Shown here piece after piece: positions 1-10,633 of a DNA stretch of 64,000 bases; positions within the stretch are counted from its first letter, which is position 1, and every line of letters begins with the position of its first letter. The notes under the pieces were generated by a model. The model made no database searches. It was not told the origin of the DNA and saw only the letters and a list, made by a program, of their open reading frames with translations. Origin of the DNA: Bernardetia sp. MNP-M8 (GTDB lineage: Bacteria > Bacteroidota > Bacteroidia > Cytophagales > Bernardetiaceae); NCBI RefSeq assembly GCF_037126285.1, contig NZ_CP147012.1, positions 310,001 to 374,000 of the forward strand. Direction: 5' to 3'. Position numbers and translations under genes: made by a program.

Positions 1-1469
1 TTATAAAAATCTTGTAGCGTTTGCCAAGCTGTTTTTGCATCGTCTTCTGAATCACAAAAAATATACATATCATCCATATAACGATAGGTCGAAATTCCGT
101 TTTGTGTCCATAATGCCTTATCTAAAAATAATAATAAAACATCTGCAAGTAAAGAAGAAAATAAATGAGAAAGAGAAATTCCTTGTTGAGTTGTATGAAT
201 TTGATTTTGATACAAATAAGGAACTTCAAAATACGACTTAAAAAAGGCTAACCATTTTTGATTAATGCCTAACTCTTCCAAAACAATCAGTAAAGTTTGA
301 TGAGGCAAAGTCAAGAAATAGTTTTTGAGGTCAGTTTGAATAACATAACTGGTTGCAGCTTGATTAAGCTGTTTTTGTCTAGTTTTCAAAACCTCTAATT
401 GAGCATTTATTCCTTGAAGAAGTTTAAAATAAGTATCTTCATTGCTGATTACATTGATAATACTGCCATCATATCCACTATACGAATCTTCAAAAGTAAC
501 TTGAGAATAATTAATATAAGAAGGGAATTCTTTAAAAGTGATTTCATTTCTAAGCTGTTTTTGCCAATATTTAATGTGATTGTATTCTGCTTCTTTTCCC
601 CAAAAATCTTTTTCCAATAAACTCTCTCTAAAAGCACGACCAAAACGCATTCCTATAATTTCTAAAAGCAAAGATTCTAACAAATCGGTATTCATATACG
701 GTCGCCATTTGTGTTTTGTCCAAAGCACATTGAGTTCTACCCCCTTTTCTGTCCATTTCCAATTTTCAAAATTATTTAGCAAAACTGTAATTGTTCCTGC
801 CAACTCATTTACTAAAGATTCTTTATTTACAATCGAAGAAATTTCTGCTTTGAGTTTTGTATGATGATAGGGATGCGCTTTCATGTGATGCAACATATAA
901 GCAGTTTCTTCTTTGGTTACAGGTTGCAAAAGTTTTTCATCTACAAATTTTTGATTTTTTTCTTTGATTTTTTCCAAATCGTTACTATAAACAGTTATCC
1001 ATTCTCTCAATTTAGTTTCATTTTCTGAACTAAAATCCGTTACTTTTTCATTAATTAATTCAATAAATTCTTTCTCAAAACCTTTTTTTTCTTGATTGAC
1101 AGATTTTGTTGTATGCCAAGTATCTTCTAGTGCAAGCCCGAAAACCAAACCTGCTTCTAATCTTAATTTTCCTTGCTCAATTTCATTTCGAAGGCGATTT
1201 ACCCAACTTTTCAAAAGAGAATCTGAAACTGTATTTGTTTCTAATTGAGATTGAAGAACACTCAAATTTTCTACGTCTGGATGAAGTTGTTTTTGAGCAA
1301 AGGTAATTTTACAAAGTCCATCATAAAGAAATTGAAATTTATCTTTTAATTCTGAACTTGTATCTACTTTTTCAATAATGGCATTGTATTGAATATGAAG
1401 TTGATGATACTGACGATTGAGTTCGTCCAGTTTTATGCGAGTTACTTGTTGGGAAGTGAGAGTTTGCAT
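1..1469 (-). CDS. reverse transcriptase, 5' part (runs off left edge)
   Basis: The minus strand reads open from an ATG at 1469 to the window edge, giving about 489 residues with no stop. Reverse-transcriptase hallmarks are visible: motif A TDLKNYF (Asp380), a motif-B-like QGISLSHLFSSLLAD, and the catalytic YMDD box at residues 464-467 followed by MYIF. About 350 residues, mostly helical by composition, precede motif A. That is far longer than in a group II intron RT and is more typical of defence-associated (Abi/DRT/UG-type) RTs. No maturase or DGR variable repeat is visible, but the C-terminal half lies outside the window. RT identity is strong; a defence role is inference from architecture only. 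Confidence 0.85.
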   Translation of the reverse strand, partial: MQTLTSQQVTRIKLDELNRQYHQLHIQYNAIIEKVDTSSELKDKFQFLYDGLCKITFAQKQLHPDVENLSVLQSQLETNTVSDSLLKSWVNRLRNEIEQGKLRLEAGLVFGLALEDTWHTTKSVNQEKKGFEKEFIELINEKVTDFSSENETKLREWITVYSNDLEKIKEKNQKFVDEKLLQPVTKEETAYMLHHMKAHPYHHTKLKAEISSIVNKESLVNELAGTITVLLNNFENWKWTEKGVELNVLWTKHKWRPYMNTDLLESLLLEIIGMRFGRAFRESLLEKDFWGKEAEYNHIKYWQKQLRNEITFKEFPSYINYSQVTFEDSYSGYDGSIINVISNEDTYFKLLQGINAQLEVLKTRQKQLNQAATSYVIQTDLKNYFLTLPHQTLLIVLEELGINQKWLAFFKSYFEVPYLYQNQIHTTQQGISLSHLFSSLLADVLLLFLDKALWTQNGISTYRYMDDMYIFCDSEDDAKTAWQTLQDFY

Positions 1470-1617
1470 AGATAAAATTGGTTTAAAGTAGAATTGAAAT
1501 AAATTAAAATCGGTAATTTTGATTACTTGATTAACCTATAACAAATGTAACTCAGCAGACCTCAACTGATGTGAGAGGCAATTTTTTATCTAAAAAAAGA
1601 AGCATAAAAGGGCAAAA

Positions 1618-2853
1618 ATGACAGAATTTCAGAGTGATAAAAATACAAAAATAGAAAAACTGAAAACCGAAAAAATAGCAATTCTTTCAGTTTTGAAACC
1701 TGTCGATGATGTTCGTGCATATCAAAAAATAGCAAAATCAATTTCACATAATTCAGAAAATTCTAAAAAAACAACTCTAATAGGTTTTGAAGCTGCTAAT
1801 GATTTTGACCAGAAAAACACTGATTCAAACATTAATTTTATAGAATTATTTACTTCTCAAAAAAATAAGAACCGTTTAGGACTTTGGCGTTTTTTTGCTG
1901 GCTTTAGAGTTTTTAATCAGCTTTTAAAACTCAAACCTAATACGATTATTGTTTGTGCAGTAGAACTTACACCTTTTACTTTGTTTTTCAAATTTTTATT
2001 TAATTCAAAATCAAGTAAGATAAAATTAGTTTATGATTTACAAGAAAATTATGTTTTTAATATTCTGTATCAAGACAATTACCCTCATTTTTTAAAAAAA
2101 TCAATTGCTTTTTTGATTCGGAGTTTTGAGAAATTTTCGTCTTCTTTTGTTGATTTATATCTTTTGGCAGAACGCTGTTATTTAGAAGAAATATCTTTTT
2201 TGAGAAAGACAAATTATATTTTTTTGGAAAATAAATTTTTGAAAGAAAATTTGATTGATACTAATTTTATCAATTCTGATTATTTTAAAACAAAAGAAAT
2301 TAAGTTTCTTATTTATGGCTCATTTTCAAAAACCTATGGAACTTTAGAAGGTATTTTATTTTTCAAAAAGCTAGAAAAAGAATTACAAAGACAAGGTTTT
2401 TCTGCCACTTTAATTTTGGCTGGCTATTGTTCGGATACCGATTATTCTAAAAAAATTATAGAAGCTATAGAAAATAAAAAATCTATTTTGTTGCTAAATA
2501 ATTCTGTTTCAAAACCTATTTCTCACAAAATTCTATTAGAACACCTTCAACAAACCCATTTTGTAATTTTGCCTTACTCATTTAATAAAAGTACACAAAA
2601 CTGCATTCCTACTAAATTTTATGAGTGTTTGGCTTATAAAAAACCAATGCTTATTTCTAAGAATCAAAAATGGGAAAACTTTATAAAGCCTTTAGAAGCT
2701 GGAATTTTTATTGATTTTGAAGATAATAAGTTAAAAATAGAAAATGAAATAAAAAATAGTATAGAGAAAATACTGTCGCAGTCATTTTACACAAAGTCTA
2801 TTGATGAAGAAATATGGAAATTTGATCGGGAAATTTTGAGAAAAGTAATTTGA
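1618..2853 (+). CDS. glycosyltransferase, GT4/GT1-like
   Basis: A 411-residue protein of two-Rossmann glycosyltransferase type. The N-terminal half has the alternating beta/alpha pattern with LVYDLQENY. The C-terminal half opens with FLIYGSFSKTYG and carries the typical nucleotide-sugar-binding region PTKFYECLAYKKPMLIS (about residues 330-347). No signal peptide or membrane span is seen, so it probably works on the cytoplasmic face in polysaccharide or lipid glycosylation. It is a single gene, divergent from the RT and convergent with the metalloprotease. The acceptor and sugar cannot be told. Confidence 0.75.
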   Translation: MTEFQSDKNTKIEKLKTEKIAILSVLKPVDDVRAYQKIAKSISHNSENSKKTTLIGFEAANDFDQKNTDSNINFIELFTSQKNKNRLGLWRFFAGFRVFNQLLKLKPNTIIVCAVELTPFTLFFKFLFNSKSSKIKLVYDLQENYVFNILYQDNYPHFLKKSIAFLIRSFEKFSSSFVDLYLLAERCYLEEISFLRKTNYIFLENKFLKENLIDTNFINSDYFKTKEIKFLIYGSFSKTYGTLEGILFFKKLEKELQRQGFSATLILAGYCSDTDYSKKIIEAIENKKSILLLNNSVSKPISHKILLEHLQQTHFVILPYSFNKSTQNCIPTKFYECLAYKKPMLISKNQKWENFIKPLEAGIFIDFEDNKLKIENEIKNSIEKILSQSFYTKSIDEEIWKFDREILRKVI

Positions 2854-2881
2854 TTTTTCTTACTCTATAAATTATAAAACA

Positions 2882-2917
2882 AAAAAAGCAACCCTATTTC
2901 TAAGGTTGCTTTTTTTT
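2882..2917. terminator. bidirectional rho-independent terminator
   Basis: A 12-bp stem AAAAAAGCAACC / GGTTGCTTTTTT with a 10-nt loop and T tracts on both strands. It lies between the convergent glycosyltransferase and metalloprotease genes and can serve both. Confidence 0.85.
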
Positions 2918-2944
2918 ATATAAAACTCTATTTACCTAAAATTA

Positions 2945-5900
2945 TTATTTTTCAATAACAATTTTACGAGTAATTATACCTTTTTCAGATTTGAATTGAA
3001 GTGTATAAAGAGCTGAAGCATATTTACTCAAATCTAATTGATATGAATTTGCTTCTAAAGGTAGAGCAATTGTTTCCAAAGTTCTTCCCAATTGGTCTGT
3101 CAAAATAAGAGTAACAACTTCTGTATTCTGTCCTAAATCAATTTGGAATATTCCACTTGAACTAGGGTTTGGATAAATACGTAGAGCTTTGATAAACTCT
3201 TCTTCTTCACCTGTAACCACCTCTGGAATATTGAAAGATGCAGTACGAGTCTGGAAAGTACAACCTGTTGAATATGTAACAAGAGCAGAATAAGTTCCAC
3301 TTTCTGTTGGTGTAATTGTCTCACCACTCAAACTAGCACTTTCTTCTCCATTGAAGAACCAAACTACACTACTAATTTCAGTAGATTCGTCTGCTGGCTC
3401 TAAGAAAAGAGTAGTTTCTGTATTACGAAGATAAGTTGTGCTGATGTTTAAACGCTCAATGCTTACTGAGGCAGAAGAAGCACTTGTACAACCGTTTTGA
3501 GAAATAGTAACACTATATGATCCACTTGAACTAGCTGTAATAGAATTACCTACATTACTACGGAATACAACTCCATTTCTGCTCCAGTTGTAAGTAACAC
3601 CACTAACTGAATCAGCTGTAAGAGTTACTTGTTCACCTAAACAGAATACAGAATCAGAAGCAGTAAATGATATAGGAGCTAAAGAAGTAACTTCAACTTC
3701 AATGCTATCACTAGCAGTACAACCATCTTCAGTAACTGTAAGTATATATTGTCCTGATTGAGAAACTGAAACTTCTCTTTCTGTGCCAACAACTACATTA
3801 TCAAGAGTCCAAGAATAAGCAACATTAGCAGATTCAGTTGCTCTAAGCGTTCCATTATCACAGAAACGAGCTAAAGTACCATTAGTAATTTCAGCAATAG
3901 GAGCATAATTAAGAATAACACGACTTCTACTTGAAGTAGTTGTACACGTTTCTCTCATAATACGTACTTGGTAACTTCCACTACCAGTAACTGTATAAGA
4001 ACTTGAATTACTATCAGTAAGTTCAACTCCATTCTTTAGCCATACATAAGTTGCTCCTGCTACTTCATTAGCAGTCAAGGTAGCACTTGCACCACAACTA
4101 CGAACAGAAGTACCTTCTGAAATAGTTGCTTCAAATGGTGTATTTACTACAACATCTACTTGGGTACGAGTCTGACTTTCTTTTCCATAAACACCAATCA
4201 TACTAATATAATAAGTTGTGTTTTCAGAAATAGTAAGCGTTGAATAGTTGTTATTATCAGTCTGATCAACTGCTGTTCCACCTGTTTCTGTTGTATAAAC
4301 ATTAAATATTGCTCCACTTCCACTAAGAACAACACCTGCTGAACCTGTTCCACAACTTGGTGTGGTAGAAACAACAGTAGGAGCATTAGGAAAAGTAGCA
4401 TCATTTGTTTGAGCTGCTCGTGAAGAACGAACAGAACCATTGAGAGCAAACAATCTATAAGCGTGATAGGTATCTGCTTCTAAACCTGTATGTTCGTAGC
4501 TATCAGTAGCACCTGAATTAATAGTAGCAAGAAGTGTGTTTCCTTCATAAAGAAGATAACCTGTTGCACCACCAACAGCAGTCCAACTCAAATCAATTTG
4601 TGAAGTAGAAACTCCAGTAGCTACAAAACGAGTAGGAACACCTACAGTTACAGGTGGCGAACCTCCTCCTGGAGTAATTCCACAAGCAGCAGGAGCTGTG
4701 ATTAAACCTGTTGCAGTAAAAGTACAACCAGCAGAGAAAGATGCTGTTACATCTAGTGCATTTCCATCAGCAACTAAGTTCGTAAGAGTTACTGTTTGTG
4801 GACTAGCAGTTGCTGTAAATGTTCGTCCATTTACTACTAGATTTCCTGCTGGATTAGAGTAAGTAACTGTAACAGTAGCAGAATATCTATCATTAAAACA
4901 AGCACTCTGACCTACATAGCTAATAGCTGTAATACTACATGGAAGTGGATTACCAATAGCTAAACCACCTGAAGCATTTCCATTACCAAAACCATTATTA
5001 ATAGTTGCACTAACAGCATGTTCAGTAGTCAAATAAGAAGATGTTGTGATATTATGCTCTGTATTTGTTGCACCATTTGCTGTTGGTGTAGCAGGAGTAA
5101 TATTACTAATAGCCCCTCCAGTACGTTGCATTTTTGCATCAGTTGTCCAAGAACGTCCTGTTGCAGTTTCCCAACCTGTTTTTTCAGCATCTGTGTAATA
5201 AAGAGTAACATCTATATTTTCAGTAGAAGAGTTTGTAGGTGTAATCAATAAAGACTTCTCAGTAAGTCCATTTGCATCTCCTAATGTATTGTAAGTTGCT
5301 TGTCCTGTTCCTGCTCTATCAATGGCAACTGTAGTACAACCATAATCATGAGTTGTGTTATTTTCTAGTTTAGCCATTACTTTATCATTAGAGCTAATAA
5401 CATAAACAGTACTATTTGGTCCTAAATAAACCTGTTTAGAAGTAACCGTATTTTCTACATCATATTCTAATAAACGCTGTCCTGTCAATACAATATTATC
5501 CACAGTGAAAGGAGGATTATTACCAACTGAATTATCATTATCCCATCTCCAAACTAAATACAGAGTAGCTTGGTTTTGACAAGCAGCAGGAAGAGTAACA
5601 TTATAAGCAGTTAAAGCTGGCTTTCCGAAGAAAGGAACAGCATTAGTAAGATTTCCAGTTCCTACGCCATCAGCAGGTCCTGTAATATTTGTATATGGAC
5701 CAGTTGGAGAAGTAGAGTACATAAGACGACCATAATCCCAAACACTTGTTGTACCACTTTCTCCATTTGACTTATAGTCAAAATTAAGTTGAAGATTTGT
5801 AGCTCCTACTGTATTTATAGCTGGAGAAACCAAACGAGTTCTTGAAGTACTAGTATTTGTATATGCCAAAGGACGACTTGTAGTATTATTAGTGATATAA

Positions 5901-8386
5901 GCACTATTATTTCCAGTCATTCCTCCATTTTCGCCAAATACCCACACATTTGAACCTGCTGTGGCATTTGTTACTGTCCATCCACCTGAAACAGCTCCAA
6001 CAGTTTGTGCTTCAAAATCTTCTGTAAAGATAGTTTGAGTTACATTTTGTGTAACATCGTCATTATCATTTACATTTAATGTATGAATAGTATTTGTTCC
6101 TAAGATAGCATCTGTACCTACTACTGATAAGGTCAGTTGTAAAGTTTCTGCTACTTCAAGCGCATTATCATTAAATACTCTTACGACTACATTTTGTGCT
6201 GTTGTTGCTCCAGAAGCGAAAGTAAGCGTTGGAGTTTGAAGTATATAATCTTGTGTGGCTGTCATTGTTCCACCTGTTATAGCTACATTTACTGTAACTG
6301 CAGAAGGAGGAGCAAGCGTGATATTAACAGGAATATTTAAATCTTCATACCCTCTACAATCAACTGTACCAGTAGTAGAATTTTCTGTAATGGTAGTTGC
6401 AGTGGTTGCAAACTGAATTTCAGGACGAGCATCATAGATTCTCACATTATCTATCCAAAGGTTATTTCCATTTGCATTGGTAGTAACAAATCTTATTTTG
6501 ATACTTTGTCCTAGATAAGCATTTAAAGAAGCAGCCTCTCTACGCCATTGGTTTGCTGCAGTTGGAATAAAAGCAGCTGTTGTTGTTCCAGTCACGGTTG
6601 CAAGAGCAGCTCCTGTTTTGCTATAAATAGCTGTTGGTTGCCAAGTTGCTCCACAATCTGTTGATACTTCTATACGTAAGCTTTCATCTCTAGTTCCACT
6701 AGTATTTCTTCTACGATACGCTAAATCAAATTCTATTCCTGCACTTGCTAGACCTGCGCCTGTTAAGTCAATAGAAGGAGAAATCAAAATATCTTCTTGT
6801 CCAGACCCCGTATAGGTATGATGTCTTACCAAACCTGCTTTAGTACGAGCACCATTCGAACCTACCAAAGTAGGAGAAGCATCAGTTACCCATAAATTAC
6901 AATCATTTCCAGGATTTTGGCGTTCCCAAGAAGTTGGAGGAAACGATGCTCCTTCAAAATCAGCTACAATAGGCAATGTTCCATTTCCTAATGTAAAAGT
7001 AGAGTTTGATAAATCTGAATCTGTGAAAGGATCTACAAGACCATTTGGAAGAATAGAACGAGCTTCAAAAGTATGATTTCCTAAAGCAACACCTGTGATG
7101 TTATTTAAAACAAGATCTACAGTACCATTTGTAGCTACATTTAGTCCTGTAAAGGCTTGACTTGTAAAAGCTGCTCCATCAATACGATACTCAATAGTTA
7201 CACTTGTTAGTGGATTAGTACCATAGTTTTTCACACGAATAGAGGGAGTAACTGTAGAGCTACAAGCATCTCCCATAGGTTTTAAAACTGCTAATACACC
7301 AGCATCATCTGTGTTAGGTGGAATAGCTGCCACTGAATTAATAAGTGAGAAACGAGAAGTTTCTAAGATAGTACGCATACGAATTTTTTGATCATTTGTA
7401 AAGATATTCATACAAGCATCATCAGAATAATCCATATAGTTTTCTACCATATCACGTCTATCTACTGGAGTGTCTGTACAAGAATTTGCTGTAGTAGCAC
7501 ATCCAAAGTTAGAGCCACTAGCAGTAGGTGTATCAGCACAAAAATCATCTACTCCACAGCCACCATCTCCCCAGATATGACGAAGACCTAACCAGTGTCC
7601 AATCTCGTGTGTAGCTGTTCTACCTAAGTTGTAAGGTGCACCTGAACTAGGCACAGTTTGTCCACCTACTGCGCTGCTAGTCTGAACAACTCCATCAGTA
7701 ACTGTACTAACAGGATTACAATCCATTCCACTCAAAGTAGTTTGTGGGAATTGTGCATATCCTAAAACGCCACCACTAAGAGGCGCACACCAAAAACTCA
7801 TATATACACTTCCATCATATCCTTGTGTTGTTGTAGTATAAGGTTTAATGTTTGCATCTACATAAGTAGTAGAATAAGGAGGAGCTGTAAACCCTGCAAC
7901 ATTTCTATCAATACGATTGACTCCTATCTCAGCACCAAAACCTGTTCCATCTGGTTTACGTTGTGCTAAACGGAATTCAATTTGTGTATCAGCCCCAACA
8001 GGATCTGTATTAAATCCATTTGTACCTGCACGACGACGAAAGTCATCATTAAGTGTTTCAATTTGAGATTGAATGAGAGCATAAGAAATATTATCCCCTG
8101 TACCAACAGGTTCTCCATTATGAATTACGTGAACAACAATAGGAATAATATAAACTCCATTTACAATATGCTGATTTGCTCCACCTTCTTTTTTCTCTTT
8201 AATGATTGGAGCTAACATATTCTCCATATCTTCTAGCGTTCCTAATTCGGGGTTATTGGCTCTTAGAATTGCATCTTGCTCCATAGTAGCACAACGAATG
8301 ACTCCGTTCTGTTGAGCAAAAGAATTACTCATAGCAAAGAATGTAAGCCAAATTACTCCTAATATAGGTAGTAGTAATTTCTTCAT
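2945..8386 (-). CDS. secreted M43 (pappalysin-like) metalloprotease, T9SS substrate
   Basis: An 1813-residue exported protein. It starts with a signal peptide (MKKLLLPILGVIWLTFFAMSN). The zinc-protease motif HEIGHWLGLRH lies near residue 261, with the Met-turn region ENYMDYSDDACMN further on, as in M43 cytophagalysins. Downstream are jelly-roll/adhesion-like segments, a Calx-beta-like stretch (about residues 670-770), a fibronectin-III-like domain and several Ig/PKD-like repeats. The C-terminus (LRIYPNPSSSGIFQI to the final VIEK) is a Por/T9SS sorting domain. It probably digests external protein at the surface or outside the cell. Family and export route are well supported; substrate is unknown. 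Confidence 0.93.
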   Translation of the reverse strand: MKKLLLPILGVIWLTFFAMSNSFAQQNGVIRCATMEQDAILRANNPELGTLEDMENMLAPIIKEKKEGGANQHIVNGVYIIPIVVHVIHNGEPVGTGDNISYALIQSQIETLNDDFRRRAGTNGFNTDPVGADTQIEFRLAQRKPDGTGFGAEIGVNRIDRNVAGFTAPPYSTTYVDANIKPYTTTTQGYDGSVYMSFWCAPLSGGVLGYAQFPQTTLSGMDCNPVSTVTDGVVQTSSAVGGQTVPSSGAPYNLGRTATHEIGHWLGLRHIWGDGGCGVDDFCADTPTASGSNFGCATTANSCTDTPVDRRDMVENYMDYSDDACMNIFTNDQKIRMRTILETSRFSLINSVAAIPPNTDDAGVLAVLKPMGDACSSTVTPSIRVKNYGTNPLTSVTIEYRIDGAAFTSQAFTGLNVATNGTVDLVLNNITGVALGNHTFEARSILPNGLVDPFTDSDLSNSTFTLGNGTLPIVADFEGASFPPTSWERQNPGNDCNLWVTDASPTLVGSNGARTKAGLVRHHTYTGSGQEDILISPSIDLTGAGLASAGIEFDLAYRRRNTSGTRDESLRIEVSTDCGATWQPTAIYSKTGAALATVTGTTTAAFIPTAANQWRREAASLNAYLGQSIKIRFVTTNANGNNLWIDNVRIYDARPEIQFATTATTITENSTTGTVDCRGYEDLNIPVNITLAPPSAVTVNVAITGGTMTATQDYILQTPTLTFASGATTAQNVVVRVFNDNALEVAETLQLTLSVVGTDAILGTNTIHTLNVNDNDDVTQNVTQTIFTEDFEAQTVGAVSGGWTVTNATAGSNVWVFGENGGMTGNNSAYITNNTTSRPLAYTNTSTSRTRLVSPAINTVGATNLQLNFDYKSNGESGTTSVWDYGRLMYSTSPTGPYTNITGPADGVGTGNLTNAVPFFGKPALTAYNVTLPAACQNQATLYLVWRWDNDNSVGNNPPFTVDNIVLTGQRLLEYDVENTVTSKQVYLGPNSTVYVISSNDKVMAKLENNTTHDYGCTTVAIDRAGTGQATYNTLGDANGLTEKSLLITPTNSSTENIDVTLYYTDAEKTGWETATGRSWTTDAKMQRTGGAISNITPATPTANGATNTEHNITTSSYLTTEHAVSATINNGFGNGNASGGLAIGNPLPCSITAISYVGQSACFNDRYSATVTVTYSNPAGNLVVNGRTFTATASPQTVTLTNLVADGNALDVTASFSAGCTFTATGLITAPAACGITPGGGSPPVTVGVPTRFVATGVSTSQIDLSWTAVGGATGYLLYEGNTLLATINSGATDSYEHTGLEADTYHAYRLFALNGSVRSSRAAQTNDATFPNAPTVVSTTPSCGTGSAGVVLSGSGAIFNVYTTETGGTAVDQTDNNNYSTLTISENTTYYISMIGVYGKESQTRTQVDVVVNTPFEATISEGTSVRSCGASATLTANEVAGATYVWLKNGVELTDSNSSSYTVTGSGSYQVRIMRETCTTTSSRSRVILNYAPIAEITNGTLARFCDNGTLRATESANVAYSWTLDNVVVGTEREVSVSQSGQYILTVTEDGCTASDSIEVEVTSLAPISFTASDSVFCLGEQVTLTADSVSGVTYNWSRNGVVFRSNVGNSITASSSGSYSVTISQNGCTSASSASVSIERLNISTTYLRNTETTLFLEPADESTEISSVVWFFNGEESASLSGETITPTESGTYSALVTYSTGCTFQTRTASFNIPEVVTGEEEEFIKALRIYPNPSSSGIFQIDLGQNTEVVTLILTDQLGRTLETIALPLEANSYQLDLSKYASALYTLQFKSEKGIITRKIVIEK

Positions 8387-8576
8387 AAACTTATTTTGAT
8401 TAATTAAATTAATTGAATTGAGAATTAAAATTTAGAAGTTTGTCAGTATGATTAACTAAATTAATCACATATCTAAACTTCATTAACAAAAATATAATAA
8501 ATTTTGGCTTATTCATAATATTATTTTTAGAATGTTCGGTAAAATTCAAATTTCACCCTACTTTTTTAATTATTTT

Positions 8577-8620
8577 AAACAAAAAAGCAAATCCTCAGTA
8601 AGAATTTGCTTTTTTGTTTT
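8577..8620. terminator. rho-independent terminator
   Basis: Long stem AAACAAAAAAGCAAAT / ATTTGCTTTTTTGTTT with an 11-nt loop. It stands just downstream of the minus-strand phosphatase gene, whose transcripts it would end. The rest of 8387-8646 is AT-rich leader of the metalloprotease gene with no other feature seen. Confidence 0.8.
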
Positions 8621-8646
8621 TACAGAAAAATAGTATTATTTAATAA

Positions 8647-10392
8647 TTACTCAAAAATTTCTATAATTGGGTTTCCGATACAACCACTTGGTTGTTGAAG
8701 ATGTAGTAAAGATGCTAATGTGGCTGCAATATCTGTAATTTCTACTCTACGGTGAGTATTTCCTTTACTAATGTTTTTACCAAAAAATAAGAGTGGAACT
8801 TGTGTATCATATGTATAAGGGGTTCCATGTGCAGTACCTCCTTTTTTATAATAAGAATCCATATAACCTGATTGAAAAAGAAAAGCTACATCAGGTGAAA
8901 GTTTAGGATTAAATCCATTTTGAACGAGCTGCATAAATCCAGTTCTCTGAATTTGTTTACTTAGTTCAGTTGATGTTATGGCTTGGCTAATTCCTTTTTG
9001 AGTAAGTAAAAAATCTCTTGTTTTTTGTTGTATCTCTTCTAAAGAAATCTTTTTTTGAATAATTAATTCTCTATTTAAAAACACATCTTGATCGCTTAGA
9101 TAGGTTACAAACTCACCTTTTCCATAATTTTCTTCTAAAAAAGTGTTTAATTCTACTTTCATAGAATCCCATTCAAAATAATCAGCATCAAATTGTAAAT
9201 CGTGTAAATGAGAAGGTGTTGGTGCGCCTGCATGGTCTGCTGTCAAGAAAAGCGTATATTCTCCCTCCCCTATAGTGGTATCTAAAAACTCAAAAAAAGC
9301 AGCTAGTTCTCTATCTAATCTTAAATAAGTATCCTGAACTTCTACTGAATAAATTCCGTAACGATGTCCCACATAATCTGTAGCTGAAAAACTAAGTGTC
9401 AAGAAATCAGTAATCTTATCTTTTCCTAGTTCCTCTTTCAAAATAGCCTCTTGTGCAAAATCCTTTAAAAAACTATTTGCAAGTGCAGTATAAGGAAACT
9501 GTCTATATTTTTTTGCTCCATCATATTTATCTATAAAATAAGGAAAAGTAGCTTTTTTATCTTTTGTAGGCATTGCTTCGTAGTTATTCTCATCTGGAAG
9601 ACTAGCTGTATAAGATGCTAAAGGTAAAAGTAATTCCCAACCTTTTTTTATATACGTATCAGGTAGCTTTTTATCATTAAAATCATTTACCCACTCAGGA
9701 AGTTTATCAAAATAATAAGTGCTACTAATCATTTTTCCTGAGCTTGCATCATGCCAATATGCTCCATTTGGAATATGTCCTGCTGGTAAGATTGCACTTC
9801 TATCTTTAATAGAAATACCAATTACTTTAGCTTTTTGGTTTGTTGCTAAACGAAGTTCATCCGTAATTGTACTTGTTTTGAGATTACGAGGCGACATTTT
9901 TCCATTTTTATCTTCTGGATTTCCTGTTCCAAGCCCTTGTACATTCTTGTCTTCTGTACAATAAAAAATTCTGTTTTCAGCTCTACTATACCAATTATTA
10001 TTTATTATTCCGTGATTGGTTGGAGTAGTTCCTGTAAAAATAGAAGCATGCCCTGGGGCTGTATTGGTAGGTGTATAATTATAGTGTGTATTTTCACACG
10101 AAAATCCATCATTCAGAAGTCTTTTGAAACCATTTTCAGAATATTGATTATAAAATCGATATAAATAATCATAACGCATTTGGTCTACCACAATTCCGAT
10201 AACAAGTTTGGGACGTGAATCTATTGGATGTTGGTTACTATTAGTATCTGTTTTAGGCTGTGTTTGGGTTTCTGTCTGACTAAATACATTGTTTGTAAAT
10301 GTCACGACTGTAAAGATACAACAGATTATTGCTGTTGTTTTTTTTATAAAACTCATGGTGCTGGTTGAAATAAATTGAGGGAAATTTTTCAA
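8647..10392 (-). CDS. pafA: PafA-like periplasmic alkaline phosphatase
   Basis: A 581-residue member of the alkaline phosphatase superfamily. D70 (GIVVDQMR) is a metal ligand and T111 in TNTAPGHAS is the expected Thr nucleophile. SIKDRSAILPAGH matches the Lys/Arg active-site segment of Elizabethkingia PafA. TADHAGAP and GTAHGTPY give the remaining metal ligands. It would release phosphate from monoesters in the periplasm. The second Met (residue 13, at 10356) gives a cleaner signal peptide (MSFIKKTTAIICCIF..FSQ) and may be the true start. Monocistronic, with a terminator behind it. Confidence 0.88.
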   Translation of the reverse strand: MKNFPQFISTSTMSFIKKTTAIICCIFTVVTFTNNVFSQTETQTQPKTDTNSNQHPIDSRPKLVIGIVVDQMRYDYLYRFYNQYSENGFKRLLNDGFSCENTHYNYTPTNTAPGHASIFTGTTPTNHGIINNNWYSRAENRIFYCTEDKNVQGLGTGNPEDKNGKMSPRNLKTSTITDELRLATNQKAKVIGISIKDRSAILPAGHIPNGAYWHDASSGKMISSTYYFDKLPEWVNDFNDKKLPDTYIKKGWELLLPLASYTASLPDENNYEAMPTKDKKATFPYFIDKYDGAKKYRQFPYTALANSFLKDFAQEAILKEELGKDKITDFLTLSFSATDYVGHRYGIYSVEVQDTYLRLDRELAAFFEFLDTTIGEGEYTLFLTADHAGAPTPSHLHDLQFDADYFEWDSMKVELNTFLEENYGKGEFVTYLSDQDVFLNRELIIQKKISLEEIQQKTRDFLLTQKGISQAITSTELSKQIQRTGFMQLVQNGFNPKLSPDVAFLFQSGYMDSYYKKGGTAHGTPYTYDTQVPLLFFGKNISKGNTHRRVEITDIAATLASLLHLQQPSGCIGNPIIEIFE

Positions 10393-10633
10393 TGCGTATT
10401 GAAAAATAAATAATTAAATGCAAAATTGCTCAAAAGTAATTATAAAGACAAAACAAAAACGAGAGTTTCACACATTAGTAAAACTAATTATGTTATATTC
10501 CCTAATATTGCAGGAATAAATTTATAAATTAAAATTCTTCTTTAATAGAATATATAATTTTTAAGTAATTTTGTTCTTATTCTATTTATTACAGATTTTA
10601 TGGTCTGTATAAATTACAATAACTATCAAAAAA

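Noticed and set aside
580-864. Plus-strand short ORFs in 1-1469 (for example 580-864 and 399-620)
   Set aside because: The minus strand carries an uninterrupted reverse transcriptase frame across the whole stretch.
5018-5251. Plus-strand ORF opposite the metalloprotease (and similar ones at 7388 and 7982)
   Set aside because: Antisense shadows of a well-supported gene with unusual Cys/Ser/Ile composition and no family motif.
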